Shown here piece after piece: positions 32,901 to 38,469 of a DNA stretch of 38,975 bases (position 1 is its first letter; every line of letters begins with the position of its first letter). The notes below the pieces were generated by a model. The model was not told the DNA's origin, searched no databases, and saw only the letters and a list, made by a program, of their open reading frames with translations. The translations under genes and the position numbers were made by a program. Source of the stretch: Candidatus Helarchaeota archaeon (GTDB lineage Archaea > Asgardarchaeota > Lokiarchaeia > Helarchaeales > HEL-GB-A); assembly GCA_013375455.1 (NCBI GenBank), contig JABXJT010000047.1, forward strand, positions 1-38,975, in the 5' to 3' direction.

Positions 32901-35030
32901 GCTATCAGTGTCATTATAATATACTTGAATTGTAACATTTTCACCCCAGTCCACTGTTATACTGGTAACATTTGGAGTCAAACTCGCGTGATGGATTATT
33001 TCGACAAGAATTTGTTTTGTGGCAACGTCAAAATATGATTTTTCTGCGTACATTGTGAGATTATAAATACCAATTGGTTGAGATGTATTGAGTGAATCAA
33101 TTTGATAAAAACCTCCTCCAAGCCCAACCATTGTATAATTATTGCTATCTATCCATTCAATTTGGACCGTTGCATCATCTATACCTAATCCATTGTCAGT
33201 ATCGGTGTATTTCGCTTTAAGAACAAAAGTCTCAGTAGGTAAGATGTTATAGAACTCATCTGTTTGAATGGTTGCAATATCATAAGACTCTAGTTCCGTA
33301 GAATGAGTTACGCTGAATAGAGCCCGTTTTAATCCAGCTTCATCAGAATCTGATGCATCAGCAACTGATCGGTTATTCCACCAAACAACTGCTTCATATT
33401 CCCCTGCTGATGCATTTGATCCTACCAAGCTAATGTTGGAGAAGTAAAATTGGTTTGTTGATGGCTGCATTACTTCAGAACTCCATAAAGCACCCACAGG
33501 ATCATAGATTGAGAGGTTTGCGTATCCGGCTGGTGCATTAATTATTGTTGAGTTTATACGCAGTACGTCCCCAATTCGATAGTTAGTTTTAGGGTTGATT
33601 GTATCTGTTGGAGTCACATTCGTAACGTAATTTGGCGATGCTGATGTTAAACGCCAATAACCATTAGGTGAATTGGTAATATCTGTCAAATTTATTTGAA
33701 CATAACCGTCTCCATAGTTACCTCCGATGGCCATATCGATAATGTTTACGGTGGGGTTTTGAGGTTCGTATAACCCAGTGAAATTCCAATCAGAAGGGAT
33801 GGAAAAATTCAGATAGTGATTCCAGTATCCATTAGGTGTTGAAATTAACGAATACATTTCCCAAGAAGTATTTAATCCATCTTGAATAGTGTATTTAGTG
33901 CCTAAAGCACTGGGAGTTAAATCATATAATAAATTACTCTCCTTTAGTGCAAACAAATTAACGTCTGCTCCGAAATCAAGAGTAACTGGTAAATCAGGGA
34001 TTGGGGGATTCGGAGTGGTGGTCCAGGTAAAAGTTGCAAGGGGTGATGTTTGCCATCTTGTTCCAGGTATTTGAGTGACGTAGCCATTTCCAAATCCATT
34101 ATCATTAACCGTGAGCCCATTCATCTCAAGATTTACTGTCGAAGGAAGGACTTGCGATATTATATATATTTTTACATTGTCAAACTCAAAGTCGGGACGC
34201 GGGAAATCAACGTAACCAATTGAGGCGTCACAATAAAGCCCAATTTCAATTGTTACCGTACTTCCAAAGGGTGTATGGTCTATGGCAGTCATATTTTGGT
34301 GTTGCCACACCCCATTTATTCCTCCTAGATCATTATAAGAGTGAGTCCATACCTCCGTGGAATTTACACTAACATAACCACGGAACATTGCAGCGTCTTG
34401 TTTCTCTAACTTTGCTCTCCAATCAAATTCGATTCCGGCCCAAACAACAGTGCTCCCCTGAATGGTTATGGTTTGGTTATAAGCGGCGAGATCACCAGCA
34501 TCAAAATTATATAAAAATCGTCCTTGAACTTTTTGATGGTCTCCTCGAAGCTCAACATGCGCGCAATCATCACCTGCTCCACCGGGTCCCCCATCTGTTG
34601 CGATGTAAGCTTGAGGATTATTTGTCCATGACCCACTATCTATTAAATGTTGGGTCCAATTGGTTTCTCCATCATAAAAATCATAGTTTTCAAGATAGGT
34701 TCGATTTTGGGTTAAATCATAGACTTGAACATCCATCATGTACCCCTCCCAGTTAGCCGCTAAGGTTGTCGTGCCACTTCCACTCTCGAAAGTTATTGTA
34801 TTATAATTCAAGGATAGGGATGACATATCCGTTCGATTCGCATATTCGGTGTAATTGAGACCATACCCTATTCCCGTTAAGGAATCATGCTGGAAGACCC
34901 CAATTGGAGAATTAGGGGAATTTTGTAAAGTCTTAGGATGTTTGTTGGGGAAAATTGGAATTATCCCTTGAATAATCAAAGTGAAAATAAAAATTGATAG
35001 AAAAATAAGTAGAACTCTATGTTTTCTCAT
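20928..35030 (-). CDS. Giant type I membrane protein with about 34 tandem Ig-like domains
   Basis: This 4,700-aa single frame has no internal stop over 14.1 kb. It opens with a signal segment (MRKHRVLLIFLSIFIFTLII), then about 550 residues of mixed beta structure including a carbohydrate-binding-like stretch (YIATDGGPGGAGDDCAHVEL). About 34 Ig-like domains of roughly 113 aa follow (residues 577-4410). A transmembrane helix at about 4415-4436 (IFIIVMIGLAAVAGAYAY) is followed by basic residues, and the chain ends in a cytoplasmic tail of about 264 aa. The tail has two clear helical repeats (AETIINTLRTM...DAERYL and AEEIMNTLQSM...DADKYL), a Lys/Glu-rich linker and a last helical segment. Cysteines are almost absent and N-x-S/T sequons are very frequent, as in glycosylated archaeal surface proteins. 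ATG at 35030 is preferred; TTG at 35039 is possible. Likely a giant adhesin or cell-surface stalk; the function is inferred. Confidence 0.93.
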   Translation of the reverse strand: MRKHRVLLIFLSIFIFTLIIQGIIPIFPNKHPKTLQNSPNSPIGVFQHDSLTGIGYGLNYTEYANRTDMSSLSLNYNTITFESGSGTTTLAANWEGYMMDVQVYDLTQNRTYLENYDFYDGETNWTQHLIDSGSWTNNPQAYIATDGGPGGAGDDCAHVELRGDHQKVQGRFLYNFDAGDLAAYNQTITIQGSTVVWAGIEFDWRAKLEKQDAAMFRGYVSVNSTEVWTHSYNDLGGINGVWQHQNMTAIDHTPFGSTVTIEIGLYCDASIGYVDFPRPDFEFDNVKIYIISQVLPSTVNLEMNGLTVNDNGFGNGYVTQIPGTRWQTSPLATFTWTTTPNPPIPDLPVTLDFGADVNLFALKESNLLYDLTPSALGTKYTIQDGLNTSWEMYSLISTPNGYWNHYLNFSIPSDWNFTGLYEPQNPTVNIIDMAIGGNYGDGYVQINLTDITNSPNGYWRLTSASPNYVTNVTPTDTINPKTNYRIGDVLRINSTIINAPAGYANLSIYDPVGALWSSEVMQPSTNQFYFSNISLVGSNASAGEYEAVVWWNNRSVADASDSDEAGLKRALFSVTHSTELESYDIATIQTDEFYNILPTETFVLKAKYTDTDNGLGIDDATVQIEWIDSNNYTMVGLGGGFYQIDSLNTSQPIGIYNLTMYAEKSYFDVATKQILVEIIHHASLTPNVTSITVDWGENVTIQVYYNDTDSNLGIVGADVQVSSGWQSGSWFNGSLGSGYYYLTFATTWATPDTLYEVDITANQGGYQTKTRQISIFVRARISELSYVPPDSPPIKDSINITINFLDGVNGTGISNSTSQLYFSVNSSLSGYYSIYEITAGVFYLEVNTSAPAFTQTGTYVINLDASWTGIPYYANKSIAIKLTVRQIITSLTYDPPSDIPYGNNVNITVHYRVTDTDSKFNGLGIVGAQINITTVGYSYGTNYTVNPHATITGDYIITIYNNTLNSINTFSITIEASGLTNYETAQRFLDINVRKLYSLLLINPVGAVPYGNNVTISFQVLYSDPVSQWYDDAPITGLSLLNFNMTGNHSFNINEIGNGNYIAEVLNGTVLTLGTYQEYIALLEGGLFLSDNRSVSWTIRKLISSITINPIVDIPYGNDLTARIHVTYDDSASQLYDGDGIAGLNTSHFNVTGGHSFSITEIGNGDYDLIIDNGTITNIQAYSETLTLYENGLFQSATTPLSFSVRNLYTELVADLVPAQPLGENVTVTVHYQVKDTLSSYYNGQGITGAQINITTAGYTFGTDYTVTEIGNGEYQVIINNSKLSVIQTYLIDLKASGVANYDNASTSSTFSIRAIATSFVYIAPSPAAWGTNVTIDLTFSVEDSLSNQNGNPLPGANSITVNESNPSFVGDWTDLGSGNYQVELNTTGFSMGTYYANISIYMNGYINRSLIVRFDMRAHFTQVTYDIPDPTPWGKNTSLTVYFEDIDLNYNKVYPVFNITVNETQNFSYNWVDNGDGSFSIELDTTDPAAWPVGTQKVQVNIYKYAYQNSTTTITITIKTRDTDLIYQTPDITPFLQNATIKIQYRDLKNSTSPVGINNNTNPQIPGLQNSAGNVSISVIILDSNLSQVGGANYWIYTMEGVPGYGDGWYNITVDTNSLGLTGTYYADIDITWFSLSYYNNQSIRIPFNVRNITALLEYQPPGSTPYAEGGYISIWLKYTDVDNSLPIDVASVNIYNITDPNDLPLSPFTEALGNYTVEGTGVGDNDRGSGWYLVKIFMGTDKLNDFGSYDISIRFNKTNYDTREIANITFAIRQGYSQFTSPYAPLAYVINGIVNISINYIDSESGIGIVNTTSGDPVLLNWTWPFNATLFPDVMAVYGWSNGLNRWVESGDNGSYPMGEDGRYLLQINFTSIPAGNRSILSMNISAGQYIQSQILNITFIIEAQTSVMGVTFPQPVVWGENSVFNVTYQKIDGSGIPGTGLNLWDLDRLEYWNSSYWNYTTVDAGTGLYGITINTTLHPPPSSGFHRIRVDASGGSYTPRSLNVFVNVRSIDSQVTITPPAATGWNTLANITIQYYDTFNSVPINDSDITDLTDVILNVTNIPNTYWTLYNGPANGYYIIEINTSYWTTLNEVGHSVYIDISWEGAPYYKNWTGLLASIPVRSRNTDLSYVPPIQIPFGENASVTFEWRDLEITGGQGIENISGNVIFELRDWLNQAWNSSGYAWISELGNGQYEVEINSSKLPTTGTYTFTAYFSWPGQPFYTNRSISFSINVRQVNTILIYGIPAPIPYGNPFQLNVQFNVSDSSSSWDGSFIAGALLNITSISNSGGPLSPFSYGNNYSVTDNGFGSYTITIFNTTLDVDSYSISIQASYYNINKIYKNATTSLSFTVRALTTTLTYISPLPVPWGNNVNINISYSVNDPTSLYWNGVEIDIATWTLSNGTVWIQGVEYNISGIAGSYTITIDNETVYGANIGTFVFDITVNSSNNRFQPASFTNIPFTVRRLTTTITYIPTTPEPFGNNVTLSIYYNISDPESLYYNNRGLDVSAWTLSNSSGSWTSGVEFNIIGSNGAYILTIINNVYSTTGTYTFDIQANAIDNRYTNVSLDDLSFTIRALTTTLTYIPATPQPFGNNITIQVFYNVSDPESLIYNGAGLNVTTWSLTNASGSWNVGTEYQIIGANGTFTFIIFNNVYSTIGTQTFDIQADEGSGLYKIATFDNVPFTIRALTTAITYIPAVPTPFGNNVSIQILFNISDPASVLYDGMGVNVTIWSLTNISGPWSVGIEYLISGSDGVFDLTILSNVYDAVGNFYFNIQATPSSSIHSSAITNNIIFNIRALTTVLSIIPVSPVPIGNNVTNLRVFYNVSDPDSAYNGLGLDATFELSNASGSWTASVQYLVTGGSGVFDFTILNNVYATIGAYSFDIQANPIASLYSSATFSNVPFTIRALTTAISYVPTLPTPFGNNITINIFMNVSDSASVLYDGMGLTVTNWTLSNISGQWTEGVEYDVSGTGGAYTFTIIKDVYSTIGSYSFDMTAEMGNPIYEPASLINIPFSIRALITAITYNPTITQPYGNNVSIEVFFNVSDPASSIDGLGLNVTWDLSNSSGQWSEGNEYLMSGSNGFYLLTIKNSIYNSTGSFYFDILGDPINPEYSNASFAGLPFKIRALITSISWTPAETQPWGNPVNVTVFYNVSDPGSVLFDGLGLNVTTWTLSNSSNTWTLGVEYTVTGENGVFQFILDNGTVTVDVGTYIFNIFADSGNVIYQTSTVSGIPFTIRPLITRLTYTPIPNVPWGNNVTISFLFNVSDPESLWYHNQGISSGSLTVTRPSGWNFGADYTSSGNNGVYTLDITNTTVNVVQNYRIDVQAATLNPKYEPASVLGLPFTIRELATVLTYDPVAPVPYGNPVNITVHYIVSDPESDWYDGQAVAANTFNITSPAGWVLDDNWTYWDESPDYIITIFNSTANVTGSYSIDLEVLPVSAYFSPASFSNIPFSVRALNTFLIYPTTVSQPWGDNATINLVWQVIDSESIYYDGELIPGGQLEITSPSNWTYWQDYVSQDQGNGSYILNINKDTVNQVKTYIIDVKAYALNVDYYTNITYKGLPFSIQQVVTSHTTIINSTYYLDAIGGWPWGDIVNVTVLYNDTDRGTLVPNSNISVQGDTGSPYESGNFTINGIETTIAGSPVGIFVILINGTVAENAIGYNFYITLFHPTGNYLNHTFLVTISFRKSVSQIILKNPPVFVPWGDNISITFTYNNSEAVGFPGIPGANVNVTVDNPNASGYFTYYEWAPASWIILMNTTWANITWNSQIEITFTISAVAPETLVAFSFHTVFITPLDSDLKTIQWDSSVYLEQANSFNVTVELRDRSHFNSTDGDFNLIANNSYWSPTGSVGQYDNVQFIISTREGQFTNYTWYWGDVNITTVGIGLYKLTFFFNQTPTYPVIQELIDYLLIIEVRGDRLDSGQTQVTVDLQLQTHETAMTFNWTYANTTITPNFNLTQFTTFNQSSSYFYGEIIDIYLYWWDLDSGDQNPGISAAFITTEWDPLYYQVFNLYELNSQNESYRGIFWIQINTGLFDDVVGNYSIKVNATLETYQRIYLLTQGTLNFTVLPVPINVTLVEPLLSCPITAYVRLLLNFTNSYSGEPVIVRIQELNITNVPGPMGANKWAVSTGVPGEINLFVDSNVLGLGFHVLTIELNKTNHELTYINYTVEVRLINTTIVMENPLDENLGDSNLNAMFRENYSLKFYYKDDTETYLEGYTKIGYIPLASFNISGWRSIGGRATLDTTQVPSGIYKIDIQTTANVNTYLINITANRTNFAMASYIMNFTVIQAESIIDPVDPESISFQIWKFGSQKIEVHLLWRSKAPYYYNESIEGTITFTIKNDAGFTVASGTFSPTGVPGHYTANIDTGSLNMQESYDIILNATPIDPNYRTSNITLIAFIKPIWEHPIFIIVMIGLAAVAGAYAYRKAKWMLLPREIKAIEIAKKRIKKGREVELPFRDIIDRESMFSKLFADNWHIIGIKPPKLVRPEVVLFASEMTAILRTRMTTSEAETIINTLRTMSAEDAERYLGEMKVPPEATRRLLIIAGLIEKERLEVINFAQVLGDMKGMEISYSQAEEIMNTLQSMTPFDADKYLEAMVIPAEERQRLLDMIGVKPFAAPKKVKEPKKEKIKEKEKEKEVKEKPMDIEEIRKALNKIEGLSAEEKESLIKDMQKLTLKEQKEILKNLGG
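21800..33300 (-). repeat. Tandem Ig-like domain array, about 34 units
   Basis: Each unit of about 113 codons opens with a variant of R-x-L-x-T-x-h-x-Y-x-P, continues with PxGNNVxI, then F/Y-Y-x-V-S-D-P-x-S, Y-x-G-x-G-L and closes in PFTIRAL, which is also the start of the next. Units in the middle (about 25.3-28.0 kb) are the most alike, with near-identical RALTT junctions; units near both ends are more divergent. At DNA level, junction copies at 26293-26320 and 26956-26983 differ at only one base over 28 nt and are 663 nt apart, that is two units. A third, partly matching copy lies near 27293. This points to recent duplication or conversion in the middle of the array. The count was made by eye and may be off by one or two. 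Confidence 0.88.
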
Positions 35031-35388
35031 CTTTAACAACCCAATGAACTGAAATTTTTTTATTTTAAAATATGATAATTAGATTAAGAATCTTAATAGG
35101 TCCAAGTTTGTAAACGCAGAATTATTGTCGGTGAGTTGATACTTTATTAGATAAACCCAATATTAAATTAATCCTTTTAAAAAATTCTCTTTTTAATTAG
35201 CAATTTTAATTTATGACATTTTATGACCGTATAAACTCTATTCACAAATATTTGCTTGTAAAAGACGAAATACAGGTTTAATAAAGAAAAAATGTATATT
35301 AGGAATAAATTTATAGGAAAGTTAACAAATTAATGGAACTGAAATAAAAAGTTAATTTATTAAACAGAGAATTAATTAGGGAATTAGA
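35031..35388. other. Divergent intergenic region between the giant gene and the UbiA gene
   Basis: No gene is seen in these 358 nt. The stretch is extremely AT-rich and should hold two back-to-back promoters. A TATA-like AATTTATAGG near 35307-35316 lies about 75 nt before the UbiA start at 35389. On the other strand, CATATTTTAAAAT around 35060-35073 lies about 30-40 nt before the giant gene's start. No clear inverted repeat or operator was found. Confidence 0.5.
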
Positions 35389-36249
35389 ATGAAAAATTAC
35401 TTTCTATTGTTGAGATCTCCTGAAAAAATTATGCCAATCATCCATTGGATCCTTTCGATAATCTTAGGGTTGACTTTAGTGGAAGTTTCAATACGTTTAG
35501 AATTAATTCTTTTGAGTTCCATTAGTTTTATTTTGGCGTGGTTTTTTGCAATCGGAATTAATGATTATTATGACGTTGAAATTGATAAAATCACGAATCC
35601 GACTCGTCCGTTGGTCACAGAGAGATTAACACCAAGAGATGTTAAAATTTTCTTTATTATTTCAGGAATTTCGTCACTTGCTCTTGCAATTCTTTGCGAT
35701 CTGCTTAATGCCAAATTCGGAATAACTCTATTGACGGGCATCTATCTGCTTCTCGCAATCTTATACTCAACGCCACCTTTTCGTATAAAGAGCAAGACCC
35801 CATTTTCCTCCCTCGTTATCGGTTTAGTAACTAGTGAATGCATTTTGATAGGCGGAGTACTCACTGAAATGACTTTATTATATATTTCATATGCAATAAT
35901 CCTTGGGTTTTTAGTGACATTCATCAGTGCAGCGAAAGATCTAAAAGACATTGAGGGTGATAAAACAGCAGGAATTCCCACCATTCCGGTAAATTATGGC
36001 CCAGAAAAAGCTGCATTAATGTTCCAAGTAATCAATGTGGTGGGATATGGAAGTCTTTTCTTTTTATATTTTCTCCAACCACTTCCTTGGTATTTTGATG
36101 TGTATCTAATTATTACCATCATCATAAATTTCCTTTTATTTCAACGCTTTAAAAAAGCGCCCACTCAAGAAAATGGTGGATTAATTTACAAGCTTGGGTT
36201 TTCCTTGTACATGATTGGTTCGATTTTAATGATAGTGATTAATTTGTAG
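35389..36249 (+). CDS. UbiA-family prenyltransferase
   Basis: An integral membrane enzyme that transfers a polyprenyl group from its diphosphate to an acceptor. The 286-aa product has about nine spans and both metal-binding signatures: NDYYDVEID (N58, D59, D62, D66) followed by NPTRPL, and KDLKDIEGDKTAG (D184, D187, D191). Size, NPxRP motif and archaeal context fit digeranylgeranylglyceryl phosphate synthase, the second ether-bond step in archaeal lipid synthesis, but the same signatures occur in quinone, heme O and chlorophyll prenyltransferases, so the substrate is not fixed. The next gene, a methyltransferase, starts 16 nt downstream with its own GAGGAG site, making one transcript likely; a UbiA/methyltransferase pair would also suit a prenylated quinone-like product. 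Confidence 0.92.
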   Translation: MKNYFLLLRSPEKIMPIIHWILSIILGLTLVEVSIRLELILLSSISFILAWFFAIGINDYYDVEIDKITNPTRPLVTERLTPRDVKIFFIISGISSLALAILCDLLNAKFGITLLTGIYLLLAILYSTPPFRIKSKTPFSSLVIGLVTSECILIGGVLTEMTLLYISYAIILGFLVTFISAAKDLKDIEGDKTAGIPTIPVNYGPEKAALMFQVINVVGYGSLFFLYFLQPLPWYFDVYLIITIIINFLLFQRFKKAPTQENGGLIYKLGFSLYMIGSILMIVINL

Positions 36250-36265
36250 ATATAGAGGAGTGATA

Positions 36266-36973
36266 ATGGCTTCTGCAAATTGGAAAAAACTTCAAATTAA
36301 GGAATTTAATGAAAGGTGGTATTATAAGAAGAATAGATTTGCCTTTTCAAGACGTTTAGATGTCGTTAGCCGAATATTAAGCAAATTTTCCCAAAAGCTT
36401 GTCCTTGATGTAGGAACAGCAGATGGTGAAATACCTGTAAAATTGATAAAGAGTGGAAAGTTTGATTCTAAAATTCTGGGAATCGATATTTCTAGGGATT
36501 TGATCTACTTAGCGAAGAAAATTACTAAAAAATACAATTTAACAGAGCGTGTCCAATATATAATCGCAGATTCAGAATATTTGCCCTTTCGAGATGCGAT
36601 TTTTAACTCAATAATCTGTACAGCAGTATTAGAACATTTATTTAATTTGCAGAATTCAATAAATGAAATGTCGAGAGCCTGTAAGGAAAAAAAATTCATA
36701 ATTATTACAATTCCAAATTTTATGTATCATAATCTTTTGCGGTTTCTAGCCGTTTTAAGATTACGCTATAGAGATTCAGTCAGTGATGCAAAAATAAGGA
36801 TTGAAAAACTAGAAGAAATTTTATCAGAAAATAAATTGAATACCATTTTTAGACTAAATTTTGTTTTACCCCTACCTAACTTCCTCAATTTCGTAGAAAA
36901 ATTCCTGGCAAGATTACAAATAAAGGGGTTTCATTTATTGTTAAATCAGTTATTAATTTGTAAGAAAGAATGA
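36266..36973 (+). CDS. Class I SAM-dependent methyltransferase
   Basis: The 235-aa protein has the class I Rossmann signatures: motif I LVLDVGTADGEIP (about residues 45-57), motif II ILGIDISRDLI, the post-I region YIIADSEYLPF (UbiE-like), and motif IV-V IICTAVLEHLFN. The C-terminal 80 residues are basic and amphipathic, as in methyltransferases that act near membranes. The start is ATG at 36266, 5 nt after GAGGAG; a GTG at 36260 overlaps that site and is rejected. It follows the UbiA gene by 16 nt. A prenylated or lipid intermediate is a reasonable substrate from this context, but nothing in the sequence fixes it. The next gene, a B12-type radical SAM enzyme, begins 60 nt later in the same direction. 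Confidence 0.87.
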   Translation: MASANWKKLQIKEFNERWYYKKNRFAFSRRLDVVSRILSKFSQKLVLDVGTADGEIPVKLIKSGKFDSKILGIDISRDLIYLAKKITKKYNLTERVQYIIADSEYLPFRDAIFNSIICTAVLEHLFNLQNSINEMSRACKEKKFIIITIPNFMYHNLLRFLAVLRLRYRDSVSDAKIRIEKLEEILSENKLNTIFRLNFVLPLPNFLNFVEKFLARLQIKGFHLLLNQLLICKKE

Positions 36974-37033
36974 ATGGTTTGAAAAATAAGATTTTGACAA
37001 CGTTTTAAAAAGATACTTCTTTGTTGAAGAAGA

Positions 37034-38458
37034 ATGGTTAAGATTCTACTTATAAATCCGATATTTCAAAAAAGCCTGTCATCTCCTTTACCAGATCGGA
37101 TTGAACGATCAAGAGGGAGATATCCCCCGATAGGATTAGCATATCTAGCTTCAATGTTATTAAGACATAATCATACAACACAAATATATGACGCGGATGT
37201 TGAAAAAAAGGGAATTCACGGATTGATAGCCAGATTAAAGAGATTTAAACCAGATATAGTTGGCATAACCACGACATCTTTTACATTCTTACAGGCGAAA
37301 ATAACAGCTAAAACCGTGCGAATGACACTGCCAGAAGCTAAAGTTTTAGTGGGCGGGCCGCACGTTAGTATTTATCCAGAAGAAGTGTTGAGGAATGAGG
37401 AGTTTGATATTGCGGTTAAGGGAGAGGGAGAATATACCGTTGTTGATCTTATTGAGAAGCTAGAAACCAATTCAGACATTAGAACGGTTCAAGGGATTGT
37501 TTATCATGAGAATGGTAAGATTCATCAGAATGAGTTGCGCCCACCAATCGAGAATCTTGATGAGTTGCCTTTTCCAGCGAGAAAACTCCTCCCAAATAAA
37601 AAATATTATTATCCTTTAGGGAAGAAAAATCCATTTACCACGGTCATTAGCAGCAGGGGTTGTCCTTTTAACTGTATTTTCTGCCTTCGAGCTGCTGGGA
37701 CACATTTTGGAAGAAAATTCCGGGCGAGGAGTCCGTTGAATATCTGTGAAGAACTGGAACATATTATTTCTAGTTATGATATTAGAGAAATTTTTTTTTA
37801 TGATGATGTTTTTACTGCAAATCAAAAACGAATAGAAGATTTATGCAGGGAAATAATTAGACGCAAAATTGACATTTCTTGGAATTGTAGGACTCGCGTC
37901 GATACTGTTACTCCAAAACTTTTAAAACTTATGAAAGGGGCTGGGTGTGAACGCATTCATTATGGGATTGAATCAGGGGATGAAAATATCCTTAAGAATT
38001 TAAGGAAAAATATTACCATTTCACAAATCAGGAATGGCTTTTCATGGACCAAAGCGAATGAAATTGAAACTTTTGCCTATATAATGTTAGGGGCTCCTGG
38101 TGAAACATCGAATTCTATCCGAAGAACAATGCAATTATTAAAAAAAATACAGCCCTCGCATGTAGGTTTTTTTATCACGACGCTTTTTCCAGGAACTAAT
38201 TTATATACATCCGCTTTAGAGGAGAACCTGCTTTCTACTGATGTTTGGAAAGATTTCACGTTAGGAAAAATGAAAGATCAACCGCTACCATATTTAGAAG
38301 AGGCCTTCAATGAAGCAGAATTAAAGAATATTTTGAAAAAATGTTATAGAGAATACTATTTTCGATTATCCTATATTTGGAATAGACTTAAAACAATAAA
38401 ATCCTTTTCTCAATTACTTATAAATCTTAAAGGTTTTTCATTAATCTTAAATATTTAA
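37034..38458 (+). CDS. B12-binding-type radical SAM enzyme, second copy
   Basis: The 474-aa protein repeats the build of the one at 13052-14596. A cobalamin-binding-type Rossmann domain (MVKILLINPIF, PPIGLAYLASML, VLVGGPHVSIYPEE, KGEGEYT) covers about residues 1-165, and the segment ENLDELPFPARKLLP closely parallels the other copy. The radical SAM site is CPFNCIFC (C210, C214, C217), followed by FFYDDVFT, IHYGIESGDENIL and MLGAPGET. About 70 helical, basic residues end the chain. The DxHxxG motif is absent. It is the last gene of a plus-strand set with UbiA and a methyltransferase, so a methylation or C-C bond-forming step on a lipid or isoprenoid is a plausible role; the family also includes archaeal tetraether-modifying enzymes, but no subfamily mark was recognised. 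Confidence 0.88.
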   Translation: MVKILLINPIFQKSLSSPLPDRIERSRGRYPPIGLAYLASMLLRHNHTTQIYDADVEKKGIHGLIARLKRFKPDIVGITTTSFTFLQAKITAKTVRMTLPEAKVLVGGPHVSIYPEEVLRNEEFDIAVKGEGEYTVVDLIEKLETNSDIRTVQGIVYHENGKIHQNELRPPIENLDELPFPARKLLPNKKYYYPLGKKNPFTTVISSRGCPFNCIFCLRAAGTHFGRKFRARSPLNICEELEHIISSYDIREIFFYDDVFTANQKRIEDLCREIIRRKIDISWNCRTRVDTVTPKLLKLMKGAGCERIHYGIESGDENILKNLRKNITISQIRNGFSWTKANEIETFAYIMLGAPGETSNSIRRTMQLLKKIQPSHVGFFITTLFPGTNLYTSALEENLLSTDVWKDFTLGKMKDQPLPYLEEAFNEAELKNILKKCYREYYFRLSYIWNRLKTIKSFSQLLINLKGFSLILNI

Positions 38459-38469
38459 GTGTTTTAACT

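Noticed and set aside
21800..33300. Regular repeats that might suggest a CRISPR array or tandem satellite
   Set aside because: The period is about 330-345 nt, the sequence is coding throughout, and the similarity follows protein domains rather than short identical repeats with spacers.
21246..34756. Many short frames on the plus strand and in other minus frames within the giant gene
   Set aside because: They are shadows of a 14-kb continuous coding frame and show no independent motif.
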